From positions 33,761-97,760 of the forward strand of contig JBAKBP010007656.1 of NCBI GenBank assembly GCA_037953745.1: a DNA stretch of 64,000 bases, in the 5' to 3' direction. The notes below the pieces were generated by a model, which ran no database searches, was not told the DNA's origin, and was given only the letters and a program-made list of their open reading frames with translations. Positions 8,404 to 17,654 of this stretch are shown one piece after another. A program made the translations under genes and the position numbers. The DNA comes from Lithodes maja. Lineage: Eukaryota; Arthropoda; Malacostraca; Decapoda; Lithodidae. Numbering within the stretch: position 1 is the first letter of the stretch; every line of letters starts with the position of its first letter.

Positions 8404-8516
8404 GTTCGTGTATGGACCGTATGAAGAACTGCCACCTGGTGTTCAAAGCCCGCCTCTGTCGCCTCAAATACTACAACAAACTCTGCTGCCAAACCTGCAC
8501 CTCCGCCACACAATAG
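8404..8516 (+). CDS. Terminal exon encoding a PLAC domain (ADAMTS/ADAMTSL/papilin-type)
   Basis: After the acceptor AG at 8402-8403 the exon starts with two bases of a split codon, then S and 35 residues from Cys (8409) to the stop TAG 8514-8516. Six cysteines fall at positions 1, 8, 17, 26, 27 and 30, in the pattern C-x6-C-x8-C-x8-CC-x2-C, with RLC and YYNKLCC. This is the PLAC (protease and lacunin) signature that ends many secreted ADAMTS proteases, ADAMTS-like proteins and papilin. Such proteins act in extracellular matrix; PLAC is a C-terminal disulfide-rich module of unclear biochemical role. The window does not show the protease or thrombospondin repeats, so the family member is unknown. 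The stop lies just after the domain, as usual. It is the best-supported host gene part in the window. Confidence 0.75.
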
Positions 8517-8530
8517 GGGCCATTAATTGA

Positions 8531-9062
8531 CGGTAACTTTAAATTGTCCCCCTCTGGTATAAGGAGGGTATGAAAAAGGTACACAATTCCACACCACCGC
8601 TAAATAATAGGGAACCCTTTTATGGACGGTAACTTTAAATTGGCCCCCTCTGGTATAAGGAGGGTATGAAAAAGGTACACAATTCCACACCACCGCTAAA
8701 TAATAGGGAACCCTTTTATGGACGGTAACTTTAAATTGACCCATGCTGGAATGAATTAGGGAAGAAGGGTATATATATATATGTGTGATTGGTCAAGTTG
8801 ATAGTCATTTTGCCCCTCTGCGAAAACCACACATCAGCTACACAATAGGGGCGATTCATTGATGGTCACTTAAATTGACACATACTGGATTAAATTTGGG
8901 CATAGGAAGGATAGGAGAAGGGCATAGAATTCCACACCACCGCTAAATAACAGGGAACCCGTTATTAACAGTAACTTAAAATTGACCCACGCTGGTATAC
9001 ATTAGGGGATAGAAAGGGTATACAAGTCATAGGAAGGGTATGTAAAGGGTATACAAGTCATT
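8531..9062. repeat. 96-bp tandem repeats in presumed 3' UTR
   Basis: CGGTAACTTTAAATTG occurs at 8531, 8627 and 8723 (period 96); the first two units are almost identical and carry ggagggtatg and ccacaccaccgctaaataa. More divergent copies follow up to about 9060 (for example near 8860 and 8935). The 73-residue minus-strand frame here is a by-product of the repeat. Confidence 0.85.
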
Positions 9063-9084
9063 GGGTAAGTTTATAGTCATTTAA

Positions 9085-9402
9085 GGGGAGATCTCCACTC
9101 GAGGGATTTTTTTCTTGACCCCTTTCTCCTTCATGTTTAACCCCATTGCTGTTGATACTATAAAACGTTTGCCCCATTAGTTTAGCAATTTTAAGAACTT
9201 TCACCCCATATTAAGACCTTTCATGCCATTCAGGTGTCGATTTTATCCTGGCGAGCGATAGCGAGCCTGTAATTTAAGAGGAAGCGGCCTTCGGCCGGGA
9301 CATTTTTCTACCGAAAAATGTACAAATTTATCTTGAAAGGGACTCCAGGGGGTGTAATTTTAAGCTTGATGGAGGTCTAGGGAACAAACTAAATACCTCC
9401 CC
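9085..9402. mobile_element. TTAA-flanked GGGGAG element (MITE), 318 bp
   Basis: Flanked by TTAA 9081-9084 and 9403-9406, with short terminal inverted repeats GGGGAG(A/G)T. The interior has a GGCCTTCGGCCGGG palindromic patch and the ACAGGCTCGCTATCGCTCGCC block (seen here inverted). Copies or fragments occur inverted at 6235-6956 and direct at 18891-19085. Non-coding. Confidence 0.6.
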
Positions 9403-9407
9403 TTAAC

Positions 9408-9436
9408 TATGCCAAACCTGCATCTCCGCTACACAT
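9408..9436 (+). repeat. Copy of the 3' end of the PLAC exon
   Basis: The segment gccaaacctgca-ctccgc-acaca matches the last coding part of the PLAC exon (about 8488-8513) at nearly every base. A short part of the exon was thus duplicated downstream with the local repeats, and it is followed by a T run (9437-9451). Confidence 0.6.
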
Positions 9437-9973
9437 TTTTTTTTTTTTTTCTACCCAGACTGGAACAAATCAAGGGTTTAAGGAGGGTAATTCTAGACAG
9501 TTTTGGTTAAGCATAGAAATGGTCTGTGGGAGTTAAAGGAAGAGTCGGGATATATATATATGACCCCTTCGATGGCTAGAGGTCCTTCCTAAGCTGTATA
9601 AAATCGTCTAGTGTTAGCAAGAATACAATTAATAGACGCCATGTTACCGAGAGGGCTAGGAACACGGGGGATTTAATCTTGTACATAGCATAGTTTTTAT
9701 CGTGAAGAATATGTTTATTACAAATATATTAAGGCTTATTTGTACATATAAATAAGATGATATATGAGTGTGTGTTATTGCTAGGCTGAAACTGTGGTGG
9801 TAATGCAGATATACTATAGGCCTACCCTGTTTCAAATGTGTAGGAACAAACTCGTGAACGTTAGCCTCTTGTCTGGCCTACACAGTAATCCAGCTAGCTC
9901 TCACAAATACCTCCTCCTCCTCCTCCTATCCATTCCACTACGCTAAACAAGCACACCAGTCTTCTATCCAATA

Positions 9974-10009
<36 letters not shown>

Positions 10010-10439
10010 AGAAATAAATAAATACAAAATTATAATAATTTGGATCTCATCACTCTCAACTTTGGGGGAGACATTTGTTACAGGCAGATCTGCCTTTTGT
10101 CTCCTTCATACACAAAAAACAAATCGCAAACGACTAGAGTAATCGAGCTAATATTTCTACTACAGTATTTGGGATGGGTCAGCCAGGGAATAGGTATGAA
10201 ATTTTACAGCGCATTTGCTCTAGTCCTTTTTGAGTTACAGAGGTTAGGGTTCACGAATTCTGGACTACTCATTTGGAACAGGGTATAGATAGGTTTTTAA
10301 GACTGACATAACAGTTTGCTTGTGTCAGCCGCATATGGGAATAACTAGCGATTGGCTATATTTATAAGGTTTCAAGTCAAGTAGTCCACAGTCCGAAATG
10401 GCTACAACCTAAGCGTGCACTGACCAAAATAGCTACGGA
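9437..10439. other. Non-coding region with simple repeats
   Basis: Holds a T run (9437-9451), a short TA run near 9551, a CCT microsatellite near 9911 and a run of 29 A (9978-10006). The stretch 9565-9610 (aggtccttcctaagctgtataaaatcg) resembles MITE interiors at 11925-11965 and 17560-17600. The 82-residue frame at 10040 has no recognisable domain. Confidence 0.4.
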
Positions 10440-10858
10440 GATTCCGGAGAGAGTCGAAACCTAACCTAATCTAACTCAACTCGGGTCTAATTGAACCTAA
10501 TCTTCTCTACTCGACTCTAATCTAATCTAATTTTAACCTAAGCTAACCAGCTAACCTACATTATGCTACCCTAACTTATCATTACATAACCTACTTTACC
10601 TAACCTAACATTACACAACTTACCTTACCCTAAGCTAGCCTAAAATTAATAACCTACCTTACCCTACCCTACCCTAACCTAACCTAACCTAACATAACAT
10701 AACCTACCCTACTCTAAACTAAACTAACCTAACCTACCCTACCCTACCCTATGCTAACCTAACCTATCCTTACATAATCTACCCTAACCTACCTTAACCT
10801 AACTTACCTTACCCTAACCTAACATTACATAATCTTCCCTAAGCTACCTTAACCTAAC

Positions 10859-10890
<32 letters not shown>

Positions 10891-11035
10891 TTACTCAGGC
10901 CCATTCCCCATTTTTTTTTCTGGGGGTGGCCGACCTAACCTACCTACCATAACCTACCTACCATACCCAACCCAACCCAACCCAACCCAACCCAACCCTT
11001 CCCTTCCCTTCCCAACCCTAATTTTACCCAAACTA
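10440..11035. repeat. Degenerate (CCTAA)n interstitial telomere-like tract
   Basis: Dense CCTAA, CTAA and CCCTA variants with short perfect runs, e.g. CCTAACCTAACCTAA near 10675-10692. Read on the other strand this is TTAGG, the arthropod telomere repeat. The tract is highly mutated and ends in CCCAA and CCCTT runs (10978-11020), so it is an old internal array rather than a chromosome end. A short retroelement tail is inserted at 10859-10932. Confidence 0.7.
10859..10932 (-). mobile_element. Very short RTE-family 3' end with (ATCT)n tail
   Basis: Seven to eight ATCT units, then CTCAGGCCCATTCCCCA and GGGGGTGGCCGAC, the same order as the 3' terminus of the RTE copies in the satellite (ctctggcccaatccccattttgggggtagccgac). 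ACCTAAC flanks both sides (10852-10858, 10933-10939), a possible 7-bp target duplication. The surrounding CCTAA repeat makes this flank ambiguous. Confidence 0.6.
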
Positions 11036-11274
11036 ACCACGAGACCGTTTAGAATAGTGTCGTGTATGCCTATGCCCGTTCTGGTTGTCGCCGTTTGGGA
11101 GTGGGGCTGGTTTGGTCTGCTTCCATTTATACTATTAGTTTTCTGAGTTTGTATACCCTTTGCTGTATTGTAGACTTATTTAGTAGCAGAGTGTATTGAT
11201 GTATTTTTTTAATCTGTGTACAGATGGTTTTCAGATCGACAAGGGGTGTGTTGCGGCCGGTAGATTTGTCGGTA

Positions 11275-11353
11275 CAGGTCTCCCTCGATTTACGATTGGG
11301 TTACATTCCTGAAAACCCGATCTTGTATGTATGTACTCAGACCCATTCCCCAT
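11275..11353 (-). repeat. Dispersed 52-bp motif joined to an RTE 3' terminus
   Basis: First the second copy of the motif at 7054-7108, then TGTATGTATGTA and CTCAGACCCATTCCCCA, the extreme 3' end of the RTE-like family with a TGTA tail. Confidence 0.5.
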
Positions 11354-11381
11354 TTAAAAGACGTCACCGGTACAGAAGGGG
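11354..11381. mobile_element. Single MITE terminus (TTAA family)
   Basis: GACGTCACCGGTACAGAAGG then GG and TTAA (11382-11385) match the right end of the element at 5835-6040. No left partner is visible, so this is a truncated copy. Confidence 0.5.
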
Positions 11382-11385
11382 TTAA

Positions 11386-12359
11386 GCCGGTATCACACGA
11401 GAGCTTTTATAGTCAACATTGGATGCTCAACATTTTTCTGGCAGCTTTTCAGGAATAGTTTGCACTGGTTTTGGAAACTAGATTAAAATGTAAAACTTGC
11501 AAACTAAACAAACCAAAATTGGAACAAGGACAATATAAAGTCAAATTAAATTAGTTAATTAAATTAATTAAATTAGTTAACCGAATGATTTTAAATAGTG
11601 ACCTCATAAGCTGCCAGACCACTGTTGAGGATAAATATCGAGGGAAAAAGTGCTTGTGTGATACCGGCTGTATTTGGATGAGAGTAATTCTATCGGCTAA
11701 GAGGAACAAAGGGTTAAGAAGGACGGACCTGTGCTACCAAGAATTTACTGGATCAATTGTACAGCATAACATGACGCATTTTTTTCCCCCAGATTATTGC
11801 CATACAATGTTCTTCAGTTTGTGGGAGTTTCAGTGTTTTTACAGCTAATTTGAGCATTCATGTCATTTGGGTTGTTATTGGTGTTAAGAACGAAGTTAAA
11901 AATAATATAGTGTATGCCCCTTTGATTCTTATAAATCCTCCCTAAGCTGCATAAAGTCGCCCAACGATAACTAAGATGAAATTTGAAACAGCATCGTAGG
12001 TACTTCTGGGGTTAATCCTTTCAAGCAACTGATATTTCTTTCTATCTTGTTTTATTCACTGCCACACGATTTTATATAGCTTAGGAAGAGCATGATGTTG
12101 TCAAAGAGTTAAAAAATACATATATCTAAACTATTTAACTCCCAAAAGGATCTTATGACCTAAGTTCAATAGAATCTATTCGTATAGTCGTGAGCGGTAA
12201 TAAGGTTACACTCATCTGAATCCGTGAATCTCTGAAAGCCAAGTTTTGAAGCATTCCCTGGGTTGTGTGTGTGTGTGTCGAGGTTACTAAGTACACTCTA
12301 GGACATAAAATGTGGCCTTCAGTTTTCAAAGCTATCCCAAGTTAAATCAAACCTTCTCA
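11386..12359. other. Non-coding DNA with MITE-like fragments
   Basis: No gene recognised; the 87-residue frame at 11585 has no known motif. The segments 11925-11965 (aaatcctccctaagctgcataaagtcg) and 12010-12090 (ttaatcctttcaagcaactg, acgattttatatagcttagg) resemble MITE interiors or ends at 13250-13511 and 17357-17650. A short GT microsatellite lies near 12266. Confidence 0.35.
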
Positions 12360-12366
12360 TTAATTC

Positions 12367-12718
12367 ATCATCATCATCAATCTAACGCCCCGCTTTCGGA
12401 GGAAGCGCCCCAAAAAGGATGGCCATGGCAGAAACTGCCTCCAGGCTCCCAGACATGCCTCCACTGACCCCCACTCCACAGTGCCATTTCCACTAAATGG
12501 ATTATGACCCTTAACACTGAAGGAGCAGACCCATAGCAGTCCCTCACCCGGATGGCAGTTCCACCACTGTTTTGCTATTTTATTTACCCCAGTGGGGCCC
12601 TGGCTGGAAGAATAACAAACACAGGAATGTTTTAAAGATATATACCAGTGGTCCACTGCTACAGAAGCTGATTGAACTACCAAGGTGGCGGGCGGTGGGG
12701 TCGCCGCATCCCTACGCC
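12367..12718 (-). mobile_element. 5'-truncated non-LTR retrotransposon 3' end with (GAT)n tail
   Basis: A 352-bp GC-rich block flanked by 7-bp direct repeats TTAATTC (12360-12366 and 12719-12725). On the minus strand it ends with GATGATGATGAT. ATG/GAT-type tails are common in RTE-like elements. The 107-residue minus frame across it shows no domain I can name. Confidence 0.7.
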
Positions 12719-12725
12719 TTAATTC

Positions 12726-13245
12726 TTTACCTAGTATTTACATTTCGGAGGTTAGTTTTGTTATTGGAGGGTTCAGATTGTGCCAGGATTCATGTCGTAG
12801 ACTGTACTTCAACTATTTCAACGTCACGGTAGAGTCTTAGTGTAATAATAAATATAATAGTAATAATAATAATAATACTGTTAAAATGATAGAAGTAGTA
12901 ATAATGATGAGAATAAGTTTGTGTTCGATACTGCTTCAGATGGGCCGGTTTTGTTAACACGCTCACGACTGAACCCAAATAAAAATAGAAACTCGTCATT
13001 TGATTGAGAGGATTAATTAACTTCTACAAGATGGTATTCATGTGGAGTGGGACGAATTATATCCATGAAAATATGAATTTTATATATATATATATATATA
13101 ATGTATATATATATATAATATATATATACACCGTATATAATATATAATTATAATATTTTATATATATTATATATCTTGCAATGGACAACCGAATCCAGAA
13201 TATATGTCGATTATTTTTATATTATTATTATTATTTGTCTTAGCT
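12726..13245. other. Low-complexity A/T-rich DNA
   Basis: Contains AAT/ATA trinucleotide repeats (about 12842-12880) and long TA runs (about 13080-13175). No gene seen. Confidence 0.5.
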
Positions 13246-13249
13246 TTAA

Positions 13250-13511
13250 CCCAATCAGCACGATGACGTAATTTTGGTCTGATTCTGCCTATCACTAGAC
13301 GATTTTATACACCATAGGAAGGATCTGTGGAAATTTAAAGGGTAAAGAATATCTCGATTAAATCCCTGACTACCATATACCCTTCCTAATCTGAATAAAA
13401 TCTTATAATAATAGCCAGAAAACAGAAAAGGAATGCGGCATCGTATCTTGAAAGGATTAAGTGTTAGTCCTTTCATAATCAAGACACATTTGCGTCATAA
13501 TCCTCAAGGGG
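13250..13511. mobile_element. TTAA-flanked MITE, 262 bp
   Basis: TTAA at 13246-13249 and 13512-13515. The left end reads CCCAATCAGCACGATGACG and the right end as complement CCCCTTGAGGATTATGACGC, sharing subterminal ATGACG. The same subterminal ATGACGC is found in the two MITEs inside the satellite (22256, 23931). The interior contains ggaaggatctgtgg, shared with 17357-17650. Non-coding. Confidence 0.65.
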
Positions 13512-13679
13512 TTAAGCAACACACTAACTTATCAAATTACTATATAGTTATAAAACTGACATGTGTTTCCAGAAATATGTGTATATAATTATGGCTTAGA
13601 TATTGTCACAGCTATGCAGACAAGAAAGAAAAGCAGTCTACTAAATAACTAATGGCCAAGACTGTAAATTTATGTAAAC

Positions 13680-13885
13680 CTGCAATGATTGATGCAGTTT
13701 TTACCACCATACACTCCCTGCTGAATAGCTGGGCTAGGGTGGGTGCCCTGATGAATCAGGGACTTCAGTGAACAGTTGCCACAGATTGCTAGACCGCGCC
13801 GTTCACCACAGCACTGACGTCTGCCAATAACACACTGGCTGACCTCACGGTCAGCAGGCGAGCGCTCTGCCAACCGAGCTACGGC
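13680..13885 (-). repeat. tRNA-derived SINE-like sequence
   Basis: On the minus strand the segment starting at 13885 reads GCCGTAGCTCGGTTGGCAGA, then GCG, a tRNA 5' half with a good A box, followed by an anticodon-arm-like CTGCTGACCGTGAGGTCAGC. No intact B box or acceptor 3' half follows, so this is not a tRNA gene but the head of a tRNA-derived SINE or an old pseudo-tRNA. The 3' boundary is uncertain. Confidence 0.5.
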
Positions 13886-13943
13886 TTGTTCCTATTAATA
13901 CCTGTTTATAGGATCATGGTGTATACTGTATATATATATATAT

Positions 13944-13975
13944 ATATGCTCAGGCCCAATCCCCACTTTTCTTAT
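13944..13975 (-). repeat. RTE-family 3' terminus fragment
   Basis: ATGCTCAGGCCCAATCCCCA after a TA-rich tail matches the 3' end of the RTE copies (atgctctggcccaatcccca). Only about 30 bases are recognisable. Confidence 0.45.
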
Positions 13976-14075
13976 TTTTGTTCATATATATTTATATTTA
14001 TTTATATATTTATATATATACAGTATACATATACAGTATATATATACAGTATATACTGTATATATATACAGTATA
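13976..14075. repeat. TA-rich palindromic repeats
   Basis: Repeated TATACAGTATATAC and complementary blocks form overlapping dyads. Low complexity with no coding meaning. Confidence 0.6.
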
Positions 14076-14149
14076 TGCTCTCAACGGGACTTGAACCACC
14101 ATCAGTCAGTTCGATTGTCCATGCTTTAATCAACTCTATAATGGCATAA
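14076..14149 (-). repeat. tRNA-like sequence (pseudo-tRNA or SINE head)
   Basis: On the minus strand a 74-base segment ends GGTTCAAGTCC (B box) then CGTTGAGAGCA, an acceptor-like end. A D-arm-like TAGAGTTGATTAAAGC sits at the A-box distance upstream. The 5' end does not pair with the 3' GAGAGC, so the acceptor stem is broken and a functional tRNA is unlikely. Confidence 0.4.
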
Positions 14150-14610
14150 TAAAGGCTACTTAACTTTTTCCTATTGATATTAAGAAGGGAAATCCTATTA
14201 GGAGAATGTATTTCCATTCAAACACAAGTCGTAGGATCCATATTCCAGGATACCATACAGGGATTTCTACAAGTAGGCCTACCCCTACACAACTCGGGCC
14301 GATATTGATTTAATTTAATTCGAACCAAACCAAGCCAAGCACGAGAGTCATTAAGTGAAAAGGAGGTTGAAGAGTAAACAAATATTAATATATGGCGCAT
14401 TATTCTATGATGATCTACGTAATTAATAGGCTTAGTTTAAACAGTGCAGCAGGAGACAATACTGTAAGAGAAAGCATAAGTGGAAGTCACGCCTCTTTGC
14501 GCGACCCTTCTCCCGCCCGCCCGCAACCAGCTCAGACCTGTAAACTGGGTTAGTGTGGGATGAAAATGGAAAAAATACCAAAATTTATCGTTCATTTACC
14601 CTAATACTTC
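14150..14610. other. Non-coding, nothing recognised
   Basis: Mixed-composition sequence without a supported gene or repeat. A C-rich patch (ctcccgcccgcccgc) lies near 14508. Confidence 0.3.
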
Positions 14611-15276
14611 GTGTTTCACCCTTTAGCCTTCTTGACCTGGCTAAGTCAGCGAGGAACACCTCCAGCAAGGGTCTGGAGAAGCGGTTTATCGAAGCTATTC
14701 CAGATTCTCGCCACTAAATTGAAGTCCCTGTCTTTCTGTTGGGTCCCGAGTCATGTTGGAGTGCCTGGCAATGAGCGGGTTGATTTTTTCGCCCGCTCTG
14801 CTATTACCTCTCACCGACTCGTGCCACGATGTATTCCTGCATCTGATTACTTCCCGCGTGTTACTCAATTACTACGTCAGCGCTGGCAGGACGAATGGAC
14901 CTCCATGTGGGTGTCTGATGTCAAACTGCGTTCTGGCAAACCTTCCGTCCTACCTTGGAAGTCTTCCTCTCATCGCAATCGTCAATGGGAGACCGCTCTA
15001 GCCCGTCTTCGGCTCGGCCACACCAGGCTCACGCATGGTCATTTGATGTCCTGTGATGTCCCCACGCTCTGTCCTTGCTGCCATATTCCAGTGTCTGTCC
15101 AGCATCTCCTGATCGACTGTTCGCGTTTCTCCAATGCCCGACGGCAGGCATTCCCCTTCATATCCTCCCTTAATCGCCCCCTTGTCTTAGCCGATATGCT
15201 TGGAGAGTCCCCCACTTTCTCCCTCCCACATCTTATGCGGTTTCTCCTCCATACCCGTCTCCTTCAGCTTCTTTAA
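14611..15276 (+). pseudogene. C-terminal RNase H and tail of an I-like non-LTR retrotransposon
   Basis: The 221-residue frame contains CWVPSHVGVPGNERVD (about 43-58), the last conserved block of the RNase H domain of I-clade and related LINEs. It is followed by WQDEW, then LARLRLGHTRLTHGHLM and the zinc-knuckle-like CPCCHIPVSVQHLLIDC (about 153-169), usual for the C-terminus of these ORF2 proteins. RT and endonuclease are absent, so the copy is severely 5'-truncated. Similarity begins a few codons inside the frame; the first Met is not a true start. It ends with TAA at 15274-15276 before a short 3' UTR. Confidence 0.8.
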
Positions 15277-15427
15277 TTAGTGTTTCCTAGTCTTCTTCTC
15301 CTCTACTCCGTATTGCGCCCAGCCCCACAACACCTCCGATGTTTTTTTTTTCCACAAAGTTTCTTTTGGTGCCACATAGTCTTTTTAGGCTTGGTGCGAA
15401 TCCCTATTTTAATAATAATAATAATAT
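14640..15427 (+). mobile_element. I-like LINE fragment including 3' UTR and (TAA)n tail
   Basis: After the RNase H frame come about 110 bases of pyrimidine-rich UTR, then GGCTTGGTGCGAATCCC and a TAATAATAATAAT tail ending near 15427. TAA-repeat tails are typical of I-type elements. The tail abuts the coding sequence of a Tc1-like transposase on the other strand, so this LINE seems to have inserted into, or replaced, the end of that transposon. No target duplication was identified. Confidence 0.7.
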
Positions 15428-16350
15428 TCCATATTCTCCTGATATGGCCCTCCAACTGGGGCACACTGGTCACTTCACAATTACGAAGTTGTTGCTTTAT
15501 TATGGCCCACAAATGTTCTATGGGGTTTAAATCAGGTGAATTCCCGGGCCAGTCTTCGATATACTTAATTCTATTGTCAGCAAAGTACTCCTTAATCACT
15601 CGGGCTGTATGGCAAGGTGCACCATCTTGCATGAAGATGGATGTCTCGGATAAATGGAAAGAATATTCAAGTTGATCCTCCAAAAGTTCCTTGTACCGTG
15701 CAACGTTTATAGGGACATTCCTAGGTAACAATACCAGAGCACCCACCCCATTATACCCGAAGGAGCCCCATACCATAAGGGAGTCAGGAATCTTGACCGT
15801 GCTGGACAAATATTTGCGAGCCAGCCGGTCCGCGCCACTCCGCACTCTCACGTTCCCTCCCCCGTTGTTGGTCACCGTGAATATGGCTTCATCGCTCCAT
15901 AAAACTTGTTTCCATCTCAGCAAGGGCCAGCGAAGGTACTTGCCAGCGAACAGACGTCTATTCTTGGCCTGGCGGAATGTGAGAAGTGGTTTACGAAGCG
16001 GCCGGAGTGAGCGATACTTGAGTCTTTTCAACAAGGCACGCGACACAGTTCTCACAGACACATGAGAGAGCAACTGGGGTTATTCTGCTTAATTTGCCTA
16101 GCAGTTAATCGTGGGTTGACTTCAACTTGCCTCTTGATCGTTGTCAGCGTTCTAGGAGATATTTTAAAGCTGGGGCCAGGACATTTCTTGTGTGCGAGAT
16201 CTTGGCCCGGGCCGGCATCGCGCTCCTTCTTGCTCCAATGTTGAACTTCACACCCGTTTGAGCAGAAATGTCCTTATTACAGATGCCTGCCTTGGTCAGT
16301 TCGGCTATGGCAGCAATTTGATAGTCTGTCAACCTCTTACCACCTGGCAT
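15426..16350 (-). pseudogene. Tc1-like transposase, frameshifted and 3'-truncated
   Basis: Cut-and-paste DNA transposase. The N-terminal helix-turn-helix part (PGGKRLTDYQIAAIAELTKA) is encoded by 16144-16350. The rest runs from about 16143 to 15426 in other frames: a linker with TTIKRQVEVNPRLTARQIK, then the catalytic domain with WSDE (D61 of the 256-residue frame at 16073), MQDGAPCHTA (D150) and SPDLNPIEHLW (E186). All three acidic residues survive, but at least two frameshifts (about 16170 and 16075) and loss of the C-terminus at the LINE tail make it non-functional. The 'IIII' end of the frame is only the TAA tail read in reverse. Terminal inverted repeats were not found. Confidence 0.85.
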
Positions 16351-16700
16351 AATGGTGCTGGAGGCCGAAATGTACCGGTAACACTACACGAGAAGGGCCC
16401 ATGCGGTCACAGAGTAGCGCAGCACATGTCTCACTGTCGAGGGTGTGTAAATGACTCAGCCCGCATTAGTCATGCCGTGGGTATTGTCTAAGGATCCATC
16501 CCGCTGCCTGACGTACAATTCAGGGAATCCGAGCAAATTAGTATGGGAAGGCGCCTGAATGTGGTAAATACTAATTAGTTAAGTAAATACTTTGCTGATC
16601 TGTCTAATTTTTAATTATGAGTTCCAGATTAATATTTGACTTAGTTCTGGTGAGCTAAAATAACCTCTTTATAAATATTAAAATATATAAATATAAATAT
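16351..16700. other. Flank of the Tc1 remnant, otherwise unrecognised
   Basis: Probably includes the transposon's 5' non-coding end, but no inverted repeat could be paired because the other end is missing. The remainder is A/T-rich. Confidence 0.3.
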
Positions 16701-16703
16701 ATA

Positions 16704-16835
16704 TGAAGGCGGTGCTGGTTGGGAGGAGGGGCGTCGACTGACTGGGGACAGAGGTGCATGGGGGCGGTGCGTTCGTGGCCACCCCTTCGGGGATCACGGC
16801 GTCAGGCAATAGATAGATAGTTAGATAGATAGATA
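16704..16835 (+). mobile_element. Non-LTR 3' end with (TAGA)n tail, plus orientation
   Basis: A GC-rich island (gaaggcggtgctggttggga ... cggcgtcaggcaa) in A/T-rich DNA is followed by imperfect ATAGATAGATAG. Composition, abrupt left edge and tetranucleotide tail fit a severely truncated LINE. The flanks are too A/T-rich to define a target duplication. It is not similar to the satellite RTE family. Confidence 0.5.
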
Positions 16836-17352
16836 AATATTATAAAAAAAAAATGTTTTTACATAAATAGCTGTTCCTCATATTTTTAAAACCATTACTA
16901 CATAATTTAATCAATATTGTATTAAGTTCCATTTAGCTAAATTAACCTATATATTTATAATAGAAAAATAGGAACGTATTTATATTTATAATAGAAAAAT
17001 AGTAGCGTATTATATTACATAAATAGTTGATAATCATATTTTCTTGATATTTACTACTTAAATTTAGAGGCATATCTTGCATTTTTTGTTTTTTTTTTTT
17101 TTTTTTTGGGGGGGAGGGTAAGGCTTGCACATGGCCCACTGAGAACACCAAAGATAGTCAACGTGTGGGTAGGGCATTCAACAGCGTCAATATATCTGTG
17201 TCCTACCATCAAATATAACGGTGGAGTGGCAGAATGGATTTATTGTGTTATAAATGCATTCTAATATGAATATACTAAAGAACCTGTTAATGTGGACCAG
17301 CTTTGTTACAGTTATGCGTTAAAATGTTTACAGTGTAAATTATACGCAGTTA
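16836..17352. other. A/T-rich non-coding DNA
   Basis: Contains a short local duplication (ttataatagaaaaatag near 16953 and 16986) and a T run followed by G run (17090-17115). No gene seen. Confidence 0.4.
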
Positions 17353-17356
17353 TTAA

Positions 17357-17650
17357 CCCTTCATATACTAGCGAAAGTCTGCTGTAGTATTTTCTAGGTA
17401 TATTTAGACAATTTTCTGAAGCTTAGGAAGGATCTGCGGTAGTTAAAAGGGTTGATTGAGAAAGTTTGAAGCCTTACAATTGCTAGAGATCCATTTTATG
17501 AAGCTTACGAAGGATCTGTGGCAGTTAGAAACGGTTGATGGAGATAGTTCGAATTCTTATAATGGCTAGAGATCCTTCCTGAACTGATTACAGCTTATTA
17601 GTAACAGCCGGAATATAATACTAATACGGATATCGACGGTACAGAAGGGG
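17357..17650. mobile_element. TTAA-flanked MITE, 294 bp
   Basis: TTAA at 17353-17356 and 17651-17654. It starts CCCTTCATATACTAGCG and ends CGACGGTACAGAAGGGG, so the outer inverted repeat is CCC(C)TTC. The interior has two copies of gaagctta-gaaggatctg-ggcagtta, about 70 bases apart. The right end is nearly identical to the MITE ends at 6018-6040 and 11354-11381. Confidence 0.65.
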
Positions 17651-17654
17651 TTAA

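Noticed and set aside
8523..8744. 73-codon minus frame with internal duplication
   Set aside because: Created by the 96-bp tandem repeat; no independent support.
10440..11035. True chromosome end
   Set aside because: The repeats are heavily mutated, interrupted by a LINE end, and non-telomeric sequence continues on both sides.
14076..14149. Functional tRNA gene on the minus strand
   Set aside because: A and B box-like segments are present, but the acceptor stem does not pair; better read as pseudo-tRNA or SINE.
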